Shown in pieces: positions 1-8,548 of a stretch of DNA of 64,000 bases (positions are counted from its first letter, which is position 1; each line of letters starts with the position of its first letter). Source of the DNA: Methylobacterium sp. J-068. Its GTDB lineage: Bacteria > Pseudomonadota > Alphaproteobacteria > Rhizobiales > Beijerinckiaceae. The stretch spans positions 62,001-126,000 of the forward strand of contig NZ_JAKSXY010000061.1 of the NCBI RefSeq assembly GCF_022829445.1. Direction: 5' to 3'. Under the pieces are notes generated by a model, which worked only from the letters and a program-made list of their open reading frames with translations, had not been told where the DNA came from and made no database searches. The position numbers and the translations under genes are program-made.

Positions 1-3000
1 GAAGGCGGCGAGCTTGGTGTCGGCGAGGTAGCGCAGGTCGCCCATCACCGGGCGGCCGTTGCGGGCGAGCACGTAGGCCGCGTAGGCGATGTCCATGCCG
101 CCCTCCCCCACCTCCGTGGTGTTGGCCACCACGTTGCGCAGCCGGTCGAGGGCGTTGGCGAAGGCGGTCTGGGGCACGGCGAAGCCGCGCTCGCGGGCCC
201 GGGTCAGGAAGTCGGTGACGTAGGCGTTGAGCCAGGTGTCGCTGGCCCCGTCCGTGGACCAGAGGCCGAAATCGCCGGCCGCGTTCTGGCGAGCCAGCAC
301 GCGCTCGATCGCATGGCGCACCCGCTCGTCGGCTTGTGTGTCGAGGCCGAGCTTGTCCAGCGCCGCGAGGCGGTTGACGTAGAGGAGCGGCATCGCCCGG
401 CTCACGGTCTGCTCGGAGCAGCCGTAGGGATAGCGGTCGAGGGCCTGGAGCAGGGCCGGCACGTCGATGCCGGCGAGATTCGAGGCGGAGAGCGAGACCG
501 TGCCGGTGCCGGGCAGGATGTCGGCCAGGAGTTCGTCCGAGAGCTTCAGGGAGGCTCCGGGCTCCAGGGACTGCACGGAGCGCCGCGCCAGCGCCCCGGT
601 GCCGGGACCGATGGTCAGGGAGAAACTCTGCCCGACGCCCTCGGGCAGGCCGGGGCCGCTGAGGGTGAGGTCGATCCGCGACGGGCCGGGCCCGGCGGCG
701 GTGATGGGGATCACCAGCGAGCCCTTGGCGCCCGCCTCCAGCCGCAGGGTCCGATGCAACGCCTCGGCGCCGACCAGCACGGAGCCCGTCAGGTCGAGGT
801 CCACGCTGTAATCGCCGGCCTGCCCCTCGACGTTGTCGATGGCGACGAAGAAGCGCGAGCGGTCGCCGACATTGAGGAAGCGCGGCAGGGTGCCGGTGAG
901 CACGACGGGATCGCGGATGATCACGTCGGCCTGGGCCGCGCCCACGCGTGATCGGCTCCAGGCGGTGACCATGACCCGGCCGGTGCCGTTGAAGGCCGGC
1001 AGGGGGAAGCTGACGCTGGCCTTGCCGTCCGGCCCGACCGTGACGGGCCCGGAATAGAGCGCCAGCGGCGCCTGGGTCGGGGGCGCGTCGGCGAGTTCGG
1101 CCGCAGCTCCGTCGCCGCCGGAGCGGATGGCGCCGAGCGTCCCCTGCATGCCGTCGATGAGGTATCCGTAGAGGTCGCGGATCTCGGGGCCGAGCGCCTT
1201 CTGGCCGAAGAAGTAGCCGAACGGGTTGGGCGCCTCGTAGCGGGTAAGGTTGAGGATGCCGACATCGACGAGCGCCACGCTGACCCGCGCCTCCTCGCCG
1301 GATCGCAGGCCGGCGAGCTGGATCGGCAGGGTCAGGGTCTCGCGCGGGCGAACCTTGGCCGGCGCCTCGAGGGTGACGCCGAGGGTGCGGCTGTCCCGGT
1401 CGACCCCGAACCAGGCCACGCCGAGGGCCCGGCCGGGCAGGCGCCGGGCCGCCTGGTCGAGGGGCCGGTAGGCGGTGGCGACGAGGTAGGCGCCCGAGCC
1501 CCATTCCGCCTTGACGGGAATGTCCACGGTGGCGCCATCGGCCGGGACGTCGACGGTGAGGAGCGCGTGCAGTTTATCGCTGACGACCGCCAGCGTCGCC
1601 CGCCCCTTGAACTTCGGTTGCAGGCGGGCGCGCAGGGTCTCGCCCGCCGCATAGGCCGCCTTGTCGAGGCGCAGATCGAGGAGATCCGGCACGTCCGCCG
1701 TCTCGGAGCCGCCCCAGCCCACCGTGAAGGTCACGCTCGCGGTAGCGGCCGGCCGGCCGGGCACGCTCGCCTCCAGCCGGTAGGTGCCGTAGCTCACCGT
1801 GGCGCTGACGCGGCCCGGCGCGTCGGGCCCAAGGTCGAGGCGGCCATCGGCGATGCGGCGGGTGCTGGTGACGGGCTCATAGGACCAGCGCCCGCCCTCG
1901 CGGTACCATTGATAGGTCTTCTCGACGCGCTGGAGCGTCCAGGCCACGTCGCCCTGCGCCAGGCGCTGCCCGTCCGGGGCGGCCATGACCACGTCGAAGC
2001 CGGCCACGCCCCCTTCCGTCAGGTCGCCCGAGAACCCCTTGCGGATGGCGAGCACGGGGCCTTCCGGAAGGATCGGCAGGGTCAGGCTGCGGCTGAGCGC
2101 CCGCCCGCCCGGCTCGCCGACCTGCAGGGTGATCTTCGCCTCCGTGGGGCGGGGTGCGGCGAGCGCCTGCACCGGCACCACGAGCCGGGCCTTGCCGGCC
2201 GCATCGGTGGTGGCGCGGGCCTCGATCTCCGTCGAGGAAGCCTCCACGCGCTCGTCGTCGAGGCCGACCGAGAAACCCTCCAGCCCCTTGATGCCGCTGC
2301 TCGCCGCCTGCTGCACCAGCACGGTGCCGGAGACCTCCAACCCGGCGCCCGGCGCGCCGTAGAGGTAGCGCGCGGCGACGTCGATCGTGGCGGGCGCCCC
2401 CCGGACCAGGGTCGGGGCCAGGCTCGACAGCGTCACGTCGAGGCGCTCGGGGACGTAATCCTCCACGAGGAAGCTCGCCTCGCCGATCGCGGGCGCCTTC
2501 GGGTCGGTGTAGGCGGCCACCCGCCAGGTGCCGTGCTGGGCGCCCGGCATCAGGGGCAGCGCCAGGGCGCGCCCGCCGAGGCCCGCATCGGCCACCTGCA
2601 CGCGGCGGTACTCGACCCCGTCCGGGCGCTTGACCACCAGGGTCAGCGGGATCTCCGGCACCGCGATCCCCTGCGCGTCGCGAAGGAGCCCGGTGAGGTT
2701 CACGGTCTCGCCGGAGCGATACACGCCCCGCTCCGGGAACAGGTAGGCCTCGACGGCGCCGGGCTGCGGCCGTCCCTTCACGCCGCGGTCGGTGAGGTCG
2801 AAGGCGGATTGGTTGAGGTCGAGGAAGCCGTAATCGTCGCCGATCTGCGCCACCACGAGGCCGGGCGCGATCCCACCCTCCCCGCGCGCGAGGCCAGGCG
2901 CGAAGGCGACGTGGCCCTGATGGTCGGTCCGGGCGGTGGCCAGGACCTCGTTGTTGCGCGCCACCAGCCGGATCTCGGCACCGCTCACCACCTCGGCGGA

Positions 3001-4389
3001 GGCCAGCGAGCGGGCGAAGACGTGGACGCCGTCGCGGCCCTTGAAGGCGGTGAGCCCGAGGTCCGAGACCACGAACCATTGCGTGGCCTGGGCGTCATAG
3101 CCGCCCTCCTCGTCCCCGGAGCCGGCGGTCCCGCTGGGTTGGGCCAGCATGATGTAGATGCCGGGCTCCAGCTTGCCCACGGCCTGGAGCACCGGGAAGG
3201 CGGTGACGGCCTCCTGGTTCACCTCGGCCTTGGCCGTGTCGAGCACGCCCTTCCAGACGCGCTGGCCCTTCTGGTCGGCGATGGTCCGCGCCGTGGCGCC
3301 GTTGAGCTGGGACAGGAAGTCCTCGGCCCTCAAGGAGGGCAGCAGGCCCCGGTCGCCGACGCGCAGGACCTCCACGTCGATTTTGGCCGCGTTCACCGAG
3401 ACGAGCGGCACGCCGGCCTGACCGGTCCGGGGCAGGACGTAGTTGCGCCCGGTGAAGCGGACCTGGGGCGAGCGGTCCCGGACATAGACCTCGTAGTCGG
3501 AGGCCTTGAGGAGCGTCTCCCCGGCGCTCGACGGCACGCCGGAGCGCACCACGAAGGCGTAGCGCTCGCCGTGCTTCAGGCCGTCGACGCAGATCTGCTG
3601 GCCGGTGCCCGTGACGGCGGCGTTGGCGGCGCCCGAGACCGCCACGAAGGGCGTGAAATCGGCCTTCTGCGCCAGGGCCTCCGAGAACTGGAAGCAGACG
3701 CGCGGCGCGGCGGCATCGGAATCCACGGTGTAATTCAGGATGCGGAAGCCGTGCTCGGCGCGCAGGGCCTCGTAGGTCTCGCGCACCTGCGCGTCGTCGG
3801 ACAGGCCGAGGCTGGCGCGATAGGCCTCCAGCGACGGGCGCCACTCGGATTCGGCGGCATAGACCTCGCCGAGGACGGCGAGCGCCCCGGCCTCCGCCAC
3901 CGCGCCGCCGGCCCGCAGGTAGCCCTGGTAGGCGGCGGCCCGCGCGTTGCGGCGCAGGCGCAGCCGACCGGCATAGTCGCCGGTCTGGTCGTCGTTGCCG
4001 ACCGCGCTGGCGGCGCGCGCATAGGCGAGCCAGTTCGCGGGCTCGGCGGGCTCGGCCGCGACCGCGAGGCCCAGGGGCTTGAGGGCTTCGGCCGGCTTCT
4101 CGGCCTCGACCAGGGCCTCGCCCTCGGCGCGCGCCTTGGCGGCGGATTTGGGGATGCCGCCGCCCGCCTCGCCCTTCAGGGTCGCCTCGAGGCGCACGCC
4201 GTCGCTGGCGAGGTCCTCGCGCTGGAAGCTCTTGGGGGCTTGAGCCTTGGGCACGACCTTGGCCAGGGCGCGCGTGGCCGGGGCCGGCGGCTGGATTTGC
4301 GCCCGGGCGGGCGGGGCCAGCATTCCGGTCAGGGTCAGCGCGTACAGGAGAGGGGCCGCCCAGCGCCCGCGTCCGCTCGATCCCGCCAT
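1..4389 (-). CDS. Alpha-2-macroglobulin family protein (C-terminus cut by window edge)
   Basis: Bacterial alpha-2-macroglobulins are periplasmic protease traps that work by a thioester and are usually partnered with penicillin-binding protein 1C. The window holds about 1,463 codons without a stop; the C-terminal end lies beyond the left edge. The start at 4389 gives a signal peptide ending near ALTLTGMLAPPARA and has a GGAGTGG ribosome site just upstream. MG2-type beta domains fill the middle (FPERGVYRSGETVNLTG near residue 550). The thioester motif GCSEQ sits at about residues 1323-1327 in the context RYPYGCSEQTVSRAMPLL. It fits the CxEQ pattern, although many bacterial members have CLEQ. 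I see no lipobox at the N-terminus, so a soluble or signal-anchored form is likely. A pbpC neighbour, if present, would lie to the left, outside the window. Confidence 0.93.
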   Translation of the reverse strand, partial: MAGSSGRGRWAAPLLYALTLTGMLAPPARAQIQPPAPATRALAKVVPKAQAPKSFQREDLASDGVRLEATLKGEAGGGIPKSAAKARAEGEALVEAEKPAEALKPLGLAVAAEPAEPANWLAYARAASAVGNDDQTGDYAGRLRLRRNARAAAYQGYLRAGGAVAEAGALAVLGEVYAAESEWRPSLEAYRASLGLSDDAQVRETYEALRAEHGFRILNYTVDSDAAAPRVCFQFSEALAQKADFTPFVAVSGAANAAVTGTGQQICVDGLKHGERYAFVVRSGVPSSAGETLLKASDYEVYVRDRSPQVRFTGRNYVLPRTGQAGVPLVSVNAAKIDVEVLRVGDRGLLPSLRAEDFLSQLNGATARTIADQKGQRVWKGVLDTAKAEVNQEAVTAFPVLQAVGKLEPGIYIMLAQPSGTAGSGDEEGGYDAQATQWFVVSDLGLTAFKGRDGVHVFARSLASAEVVSGAEIRLVARNNEVLATARTDHQGHVAFAPGLARGEGGIAPGLVVAQIGDDYGFLDLNQSAFDLTDRGVKGRPQPGAVEAYLFPERGVYRSGETVNLTGLLRDAQGIAVPEIPLTLVVKRPDGVEYRRVQVADAGLGGRALALPLMPGAQHGTWRVAAYTDPKAPAIGEASFLVEDYVPERLDVTLSSLAPTLVRGAPATIDVAARYLYGAPGAGLEVSGTVLVQQAASSGIKGLEGFSVGLDDERVEASSTEIEARATTDAAGKARLVVPVQALAAPRPTEAKITLQVGEPGGRALSRSLTLPILPEGPVLAIRKGFSGDLTEGGVAGFDVVMAAPDGQRLAQGDVAWTLQRVEKTYQWYREGGRWSYEPVTSTRRIADGRLDLGPDAPGRVSATVSYGTYRLEASVPGRPAATASVTFTVGWGGSETADVPDLLDLRLDKAAYAAGETLRARLQPKFKGRATLAVVSDKLHALLTVDVPADGATVDIPVKAEWGSGAYLVATAYRPLDQAARRLPGRALGVAWFGVDRDSRTLGVTLEAPAKVRPRETLTLPIQLAGLRSGEEARVSVALVDVGILNLTRYEAPNPFGYFFGQKALGPEIRDLYGYLIDGMQGTLGAIRSGGDGAAAELADAPPTQAPLALYSGPVTVGPDGKASVSFPLPAFNGTGRVMVTAWSRSRVGAAQADVIIRDPVVLTGTLPRFLNVGDRSRFFVAIDNVEGQAGDYSVDLDLTGSVLVGAEALHRTLRLEAGAKGSLVIPITAAGPGPSRIDLTLSGPGLPEGVGQSFSLTIGPGTGALARRSVQSLEPGASLKLSDELLADILPGTGTVSLSASNLAGIDVPALLQALDRYPYGCSEQTVSRAMPLLYVNRLAALDKLGLDTQADERVRHAIERVLARQNAAGDFGLWSTDGASDTWLNAYVTDFLTRARERGFAVPQTAFANALDRLRNVVANTTEVGEGGMDIAYAAYVLARNGRPVMGDLRYLADTKLAAF

Positions 4390-4536
4390 GTGTCCACTCC
4401 GCCGTCCGGGCGCCGACGCGTCGTGTCGACACCGGTGCGGGACCGTAGCACTTCGCGTCCGCGCCGCAACGGCCTGGAATTCGGGGGCGGCCTCTGTCAC
4501 AGGTGAGGGGTTCTCGCGGGGGAGATGCGATCCACC

Positions 4537-5973
4537 ATGACGCGCGGCGGTCGGATCATCCGGGGTGGGACCGGATTCATGCTGGGGCTGATGGCGGGAG
4601 CGGCCTTCGCGCAGACGCCCTCCGTGCCCTCCCTCCCCTCCGCGCCCCCCCTCCCGGCGGCGCCTGGGAAGCCCTCCGCCAAGGTCAAGCCGAGCGTGCC
4701 GGCGCCCGACCCCGCCTACGAGACGGCCCGGATCGCCTTCGAGGCCCTGCCCGAGCCCGAGCGCAAGGGCCTGCAGGACGCCCTGGTCTGGACCGGCGAT
4801 TACAACAGCGTGATCAACGGGGCGTTCGGCCGGCGCAGCTACGAAGCGCTTCAGGCCTACGCCAGGCGCAGCGGCGGAACCGGACTGCCGGATGCCGCCG
4901 GACGCGCCGCCCTGCTGAAGGAGGGCGCGGCCGCCCGCGCCGCCGCCCGCTTCACGGTGAAGCCGGACCCGGCCAGCGGCGTCGTGCTCGGGGTGCCGGA
5001 ACGGCTCCTGCCGAAGCGCCTGCCCCAGCCCGGCGGCACCCGCTGGCAGAGCGCGGACGGGCGCATCACCCTGGAGACGAAATCCGAACCGCCCGGCGAG
5101 ACCGGGCTCGAGGCGGTCTTCGCCCGCATCACCGCGCCGGGCCCGGAGCGGCGCGTGACCTACAAGATCCTGCGGCCCGACTTCCTGGTCGTCACGGCCG
5201 AGACCGGGACGGGCAAGTCGTACATCCGCTACGCCGCCGGCGAGGCGGGCCTGCGCGGCATCGCCCTCGGCTACGACAAGGCCCTGGCCGGCGAGGTCGA
5301 CCGGCTCGCCATCGCCATCGCCAACAGCTTCGTGCCGTTCCCGCCGGCCTCGCCCGGTCCGGCGCCGCTGCCCGCGCAGACGCGAAAATCCGTTCCCGTC
5401 GCCACCGGACTCGTCGTGGCGCCCGGCCGCGTGCTGACCAGCGCGGCGGCGCTCGGTTCCTGCCGCGCCCCGGCGGTGGGGGGTGCGCCCGCGCGGGTGG
5501 CGAAGGGCGCCGGAGGCGAGCTGGTCATGCTGGAGACCGGGCCGCTCACAGGCCACGCTCCGGTCCTGCCGGCGATCCGCGCGACGGCGCTGACGGCCGG
5601 CGAGGCGGTGCTGGTGCTCGGGGCGGATGCGGAGGGTGGCGTCGCCGTCGCTCCGGGCGAAGCCGAGGATGGCCCCCAGCGCATCGGCGCACCGCTGCAA
5701 CCGGGTGCCGGCGGCGCGCCGGTCCTCGATCGCTCGGGCGCGCTCGTGGGTCTCGTCGCGTCGTTCCCGGCAAGCCCACGCCTCGTCGCGGGCATCGTGC
5801 CGCCGGCGCGCTACGGGCTCGTGCCGGCCGGCATCGTCGCCGCCGTCCTGGAGACGGCGGGACTGGAGGAAGCGGGGCTGAAGGCGCGCGCGCTCCCTAA
5901 AGGGGCCGGCACGCTCAGCGCGGCCGCCGCGACCCTGTCGGGCGCGGTCGTCGCGATCACGTGCCAGCCCTGA
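4537..5973 (+). CDS. Secreted trypsin-fold protein lacking catalytic His and Ser (pseudoprotease)
   Basis: About 478 residues. A signal peptide (MLGLMAGAAFAQ) is followed by a Pro-rich linker, then a peptidoglycan-binding-like repeat (VWTGDYNSVINGAFGRRSYEAL) near residues 85-106. The C-terminal half resembles a trypsin-like peptidase domain: TGLVVAPGRVLTSAAAL near 290-306 lies where families have TGFxVxPxxVLTxAHVV, and PGAGGAPVLDRSG near 390-402 lies where they have GNSGGPVLD. The catalytic His position is Ala and the Ser position is Gly, so hydrolysis is unlikely; a binding or scaffold role is inferred. An upstream ATG at 4525 touches the purine-rich GGGGGAG directly, so the ATG at 4537 (12-nt spacing) is preferred, though not certain. 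It is divergent from the macroglobulin gene, and both products are exported. Confidence 0.8.
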   Translation: MTRGGRIIRGGTGFMLGLMAGAAFAQTPSVPSLPSAPPLPAAPGKPSAKVKPSVPAPDPAYETARIAFEALPEPERKGLQDALVWTGDYNSVINGAFGRRSYEALQAYARRSGGTGLPDAAGRAALLKEGAAARAAARFTVKPDPASGVVLGVPERLLPKRLPQPGGTRWQSADGRITLETKSEPPGETGLEAVFARITAPGPERRVTYKILRPDFLVVTAETGTGKSYIRYAAGEAGLRGIALGYDKALAGEVDRLAIAIANSFVPFPPASPGPAPLPAQTRKSVPVATGLVVAPGRVLTSAAALGSCRAPAVGGAPARVAKGAGGELVMLETGPLTGHAPVLPAIRATALTAGEAVLVLGADAEGGVAVAPGEAEDGPQRIGAPLQPGAGGAPVLDRSGALVGLVASFPASPRLVAGIVPPARYGLVPAGIVAAVLETAGLEEAGLKARALPKGAGTLSAAAATLSGAVVAITCQP

Positions 5974-5982
5974 CGCGGCGCG

Positions 5983-6138
5983 TCAGATTCGGCCCGTCAG
6001 GAGCAGCACGATCAGGATGATGACGAGCAGGCCGCCGAGGCCGAAGCTCGGACCGCGGTAAGCGCCGCCACCGAGGAAGTTGCCGCCGCCGAGGACGATC
6101 AGGATCAGGACGATGAGGAGAATGGTGGTCAGGGTCAT
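5983..6138 (-). CDS. Small hydrophobic DUF3309-type membrane protein
   Basis: A 51-residue protein starting MTLTTILLIVLILIVLGGG and ending LLVIILIVLLLTGRI. Two hydrophobic segments flank a short Gly-rich loop (YRGPSFGLGG). This architecture and the terminal GRI match the DUF3309 family of very small alphaproteobacterial membrane proteins, whose function is unknown. The start at 6138 is preferred because the family begins at this methionine and a GGAG lies about 9 nt upstream. It ends 9 nt from the convergent stop of the pseudoprotease gene. Confidence 0.75.
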   Translation of the reverse strand: MTLTTILLIVLILIVLGGGNFLGGGAYRGPSFGLGGLLVIILIVLLLTGRI

Positions 6139-6296
6139 GGATGGGAACTCCGTCACGCGCCCAACCGGAATTGCTTGAGCTTGACCGTACAAACGTCGCC
6201 GCGGCGATTCCGTTCACCGGTCCGTGCGGCATAATCCCCGAATCCGACGTTTCTTTTCAGTCGCGATGCGTGCGTGCGCGCCGGAGGCCCGACCGC

Positions 6297-7331
6297 TCAG
6301 GCCCGCCAATCCGGCAGCGGGTCGGAGGCGGCGCCCAGCCAGTCCGGAACCGGCAGGCCGCGCTCCTTCAGGAAGCCGGGATTGAACAGCTTCGAGGCGT
6401 AGCGGGCCGCGCCGTCGCACAGGATCGTCACGATGGTGTGGCCGGGCCCGAGTTCCCGCGCCAGCCGGATCGCCCCCGCCACGTTGATGCCGGAGGAGCC
6501 GCCGAGGCTCAGGCCCTCCTCGCGCATCAGGCGGAAGACGATGTCGAGGGCCTCCGCGTCGGGAATGCGGTAGGCGTGGTCGGGCGTGAAGCCTTCGAGG
6601 TTGCGGGTGATCCGCCCCTGGCCGATGCCCTCGGTGATCGAGGAGCCCTCGGCCTTGAGGGTGCCGGTGGTGTAATGCGCGTAGAGGGCCGAACCGTCCG
6701 GGTCCGCGATGCCGATCCGCACCTCGGGTCTGGCCGCGCGCAGGGCCCGCGCGGTGCCGGCCAGCGTCCCCCCGGTCCCCGCCGCGCAGATGAAGCCGTC
6801 GACCCGGCCGTCCGTCGCCGCCAGGATCTCGGGGCCCGTGGTCTCCACGTGGGCCTGCCGGTTCGCGACGTTGTCGAACTGATCGGCGAAGAAGGCGCCG
6901 CCCGGCTCGGTCTCGGCAAGGCGCGCCGCCAGCCGCCGGGCGGCATGGACGTAGTTGTTCGGGTTGGAGAAGGGCACCGCCGGAACCTCGACGAGACGGG
7001 CGCCCGCGAGCCGCAGGGTCTCCTTCTTCTCGGCCGATTGGGTCTCGGGGATGACGATGACGGTGCGGTAGCCCCGCGCCGCGGCCACGAGCGCCAGCCC
7101 GATCCCGGTATTGCCGGCCGTGCCCTCCACGATGGTGCCGCCGGGACGGATGGCGCCCCGCGCCTCGGCCTCGCGCACCATGAAGAGCGCCGCCCGGTCC
7201 TTCACCGACAGGCCCGGATTCAGGAACTCGGCCTTGCCCAGGATCGTGCAGCCGGTCGCCTCCGAGGCCCGCGCCAGGCGGATCAGCGGCGTGTTGCCGA
7301 TGGTGGAGAGGATGTCGGGGCAGGCCTTCAT
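6297..7331 (-). CDS. cysK: Cysteine synthase (O-acetylserine sulfhydrylase), PLP-dependent
   Basis: A 344-residue fold-type II PLP enzyme that would make cysteine from O-acetylserine and sulfide in the cytosol. The PLP lysine is K44 in NPGLSVKDR. The substrate-binding loop is GTAGNTG at 70-76, where E. coli CysK has TSGNTG, and the phosphate-binding loop is AAGTGGTLAG. SLGGSSGINVAGA near the C-terminus is also characteristic. Length fits the family. It lies 58 nt downstream of cpdR on the same strand and could be co-transcribed. Several CysK-like paralogues are normal in such genomes, so exact substrate preference (including cystathionine synthase-like use) is not settled by sequence. Confidence 0.88.
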   Translation of the reverse strand: MKACPDILSTIGNTPLIRLARASEATGCTILGKAEFLNPGLSVKDRAALFMVREAEARGAIRPGGTIVEGTAGNTGIGLALVAAARGYRTVIVIPETQSAEKKETLRLAGARLVEVPAVPFSNPNNYVHAARRLAARLAETEPGGAFFADQFDNVANRQAHVETTGPEILAATDGRVDGFICAAGTGGTLAGTARALRAARPEVRIGIADPDGSALYAHYTTGTLKAEGSSITEGIGQGRITRNLEGFTPDHAYRIPDAEALDIVFRLMREEGLSLGGSSGINVAGAIRLARELGPGHTIVTILCDGAARYASKLFNPGFLKERGLPVPDWLGAASDPLPDWRA

Positions 7332-7389
7332 GCGCGGACCTCGTCCATGCTCGGAACGCCGCGATCGAGGCGGCGGATGCGGCGCGCCG

Positions 7390-7755
7390 TCAGGCGGCGA
7401 GCGCCCGGTTCACCGTGGAACGCAGGTCCGCCAGGGAGAACGGCTTCGTCAGGACGTCGGTGACGATGGCGTCGAGGCCGCGCGCGCGCTCGCGCTGGTC
7501 GGCGAAGCCCGTCATCAGCAGGATGGTGAGGTCGGGAAAATCCCGCTTGGCCGCCAGCGCCAGGGCGATGCCGTCCATCAGCGGCATCCGGATGTCGGTG
7601 AGCATGAGGTCGAACGCCCCGTCCGCCTCGGTCAGCCGGTCGAGCCCGTCGCTGCCGTCGGTGGCCGTGACCACGGCATGGCCATCGATCTCGAGGCCTC
7701 GCTTGAGGAAGCCCCGCACCGTCTCTTCGTCATCCACCAGGAGGATGCGGGCCAT
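7390..7755 (-). CDS. cpdR: CpdR-type single-domain response regulator
   Basis: A 121-residue stand-alone receiver domain without an output domain. The acidic pocket is D8-D9, the phospho-acceptor is D54 (MLTDIRMP), and the conserved lysine is K104 (LTKPF). In Caulobacter, unphosphorylated CpdR is an adaptor that primes ClpXP for cell-cycle proteolysis and is itself degraded through hydrophobic C-terminal residues. This protein ends NRALAA, which suits such a tail. Assignment rests on length, MARILLVDDE at the N-terminus and the C-terminal dialanine. A generic CheY-like regulator remains possible. It lies between hpt and the cysteine synthase gene, all on the minus strand. Confidence 0.8.
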   Translation of the reverse strand: MARILLVDDEETVRGFLKRGLEIDGHAVVTATDGSDGLDRLTEADGAFDLMLTDIRMPLMDGIALALAAKRDFPDLTILLMTGFADQRERARGLDAIVTDVLTKPFSLADLRSTVNRALAA

Positions 7756-7790
7756 CGCGCGTCTGTGTCTCTCTCGGTTCTGGGCGCTCA

Positions 7791-7819
7791 GTCACGCAAA
7801 CGCCGGCGCGACCTGTCAA
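7791..7819 (-). promoter_or_regulatory. Possible promoter for cpdR
   Basis: On the minus strand there is a perfect TTGACA (7814-7819) about 60 nt upstream of the cpdR start. The -10 region at 17-nt spacing is poor (CGTGAC), so only the -35 half is convincing. Confidence 0.3.
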
Positions 7820-7900
7820 GGGATCGCCGGACACAGCAACGGCCTCAGTTGCCGTTTTGTTTCGAATTGCTCCGAACGCGATGGAAATACGTCTCATTCC

Positions 7901-7947
7901 AGACCCGGTTAATCCCTTCGGGAGGGCGGATCTGGGCTTCCCTCAGG
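7901..7947. repeat. Palindromic intergenic repeat, family A, copy 1
   Basis: This 47-bp stretch matches 48588-48634 at 40 of 47 positions in the same orientation. It can fold as nested arms: AGACCCG with CGGATCT (one mismatch) outside, and TCCC-TTC-GGGA inside. It covers the hpt stop codon and the start of the hpt-cpdR gap. A dispersed REP-like element is the simplest reading. It could also act as a terminator or mRNA-end stabiliser for hpt, although no U-run follows. Confidence 0.7.
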
Positions 7948-8536
7948 TGCCGCCGAAGAGATCGGGCTCGCGGCTGTCGTAATCGACCAGGCCGACGAAG
8001 GGCAGCTGCCGGTAGGCGTGCGCCACATCCATGCCGTAGCCGACCACGAAGACGTCGGGACAGGTGAAGCCGACGAAATCCGCGTCGATGGTCACGGCGC
8101 GCTTGCCGGGCTTCTCCAGCAGGACGGCGGTGAGCACCCGCTTGGCGCCGCGCGCCATCAGCAGGTCCTTGGCGAACACGATGGTGCGGCCGGATTCGAG
8201 GATGTCGTCGATGAGGAGCACGTCGCGGCCGCGCACCTCGCTCTCGACGTCGCGCAGGATCTCGACCTGACCCGAGGAGACCGTGGCGGTGCGGTAGCTC
8301 GACAGGTGGACGAACTCCGCCTGCGGCTCCAGCCCGACGCGGTGCAGGGCCCGCAGCAAGTCGGCGGCGAACATGAAGCTGCCCTTGAGCACCGCCACCA
8401 CGAGCAGGTTCTCGGGGTTGGCGGCCGCGATGGCGGCGGCGAGTTCCTCGGTGCGCCGGGCGATGGCGGTTTCGTCGAAGAGGACGCGGACCCGCCGGGA
8501 AGAGCTCGAGGAAGGGTTCGGAGAAAGGCTCGTCAT
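7943..8536 (-). CDS. hpt: Hypoxanthine phosphoribosyltransferase
   Basis: A 197-residue cytosolic purine-salvage enzyme that converts hypoxanthine (and usually guanine) plus PRPP to the nucleotide. The PRPP-binding signature VLLIDDILESGRT lies at 106-118. The substrate loop VVAVLKGSFMFAADLL near 46-61 and the C-terminal VGYGMDVAHAYRQLPFVG are typical of type I HPRT. The first 14 residues are Ser-rich and poorly conserved, but the start at 8536 has GGAGCGAGG directly upstream. It starts 12 nt after the zinc-ribbon gene ends, so the two are probably one transcription unit. Its stop codon lies inside a dispersed palindromic repeat. Confidence 0.93.
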   Translation of the reverse strand: MTSLSPNPSSSSSRRVRVLFDETAIARRTEELAAAIAAANPENLLVVAVLKGSFMFAADLLRALHRVGLEPQAEFVHLSSYRTATVSSGQVEILRDVESEVRGRDVLLIDDILESGRTIVFAKDLLMARGAKRVLTAVLLEKPGKRAVTIDADFVGFTCPDVFVVGYGMDVAHAYRQLPFVGLVDYDSREPDLFGGT

Positions 8537-8548
8537 CCTCGCTCCATA

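Noticed and set aside
1567..4506. Plus-strand open frame of 979 codons
   Set aside because: It is antisense to the alpha-2-macroglobulin gene, Gly/Arg/Ala-biased and without domain motifs; the high GC content keeps stop codons rare on both strands.
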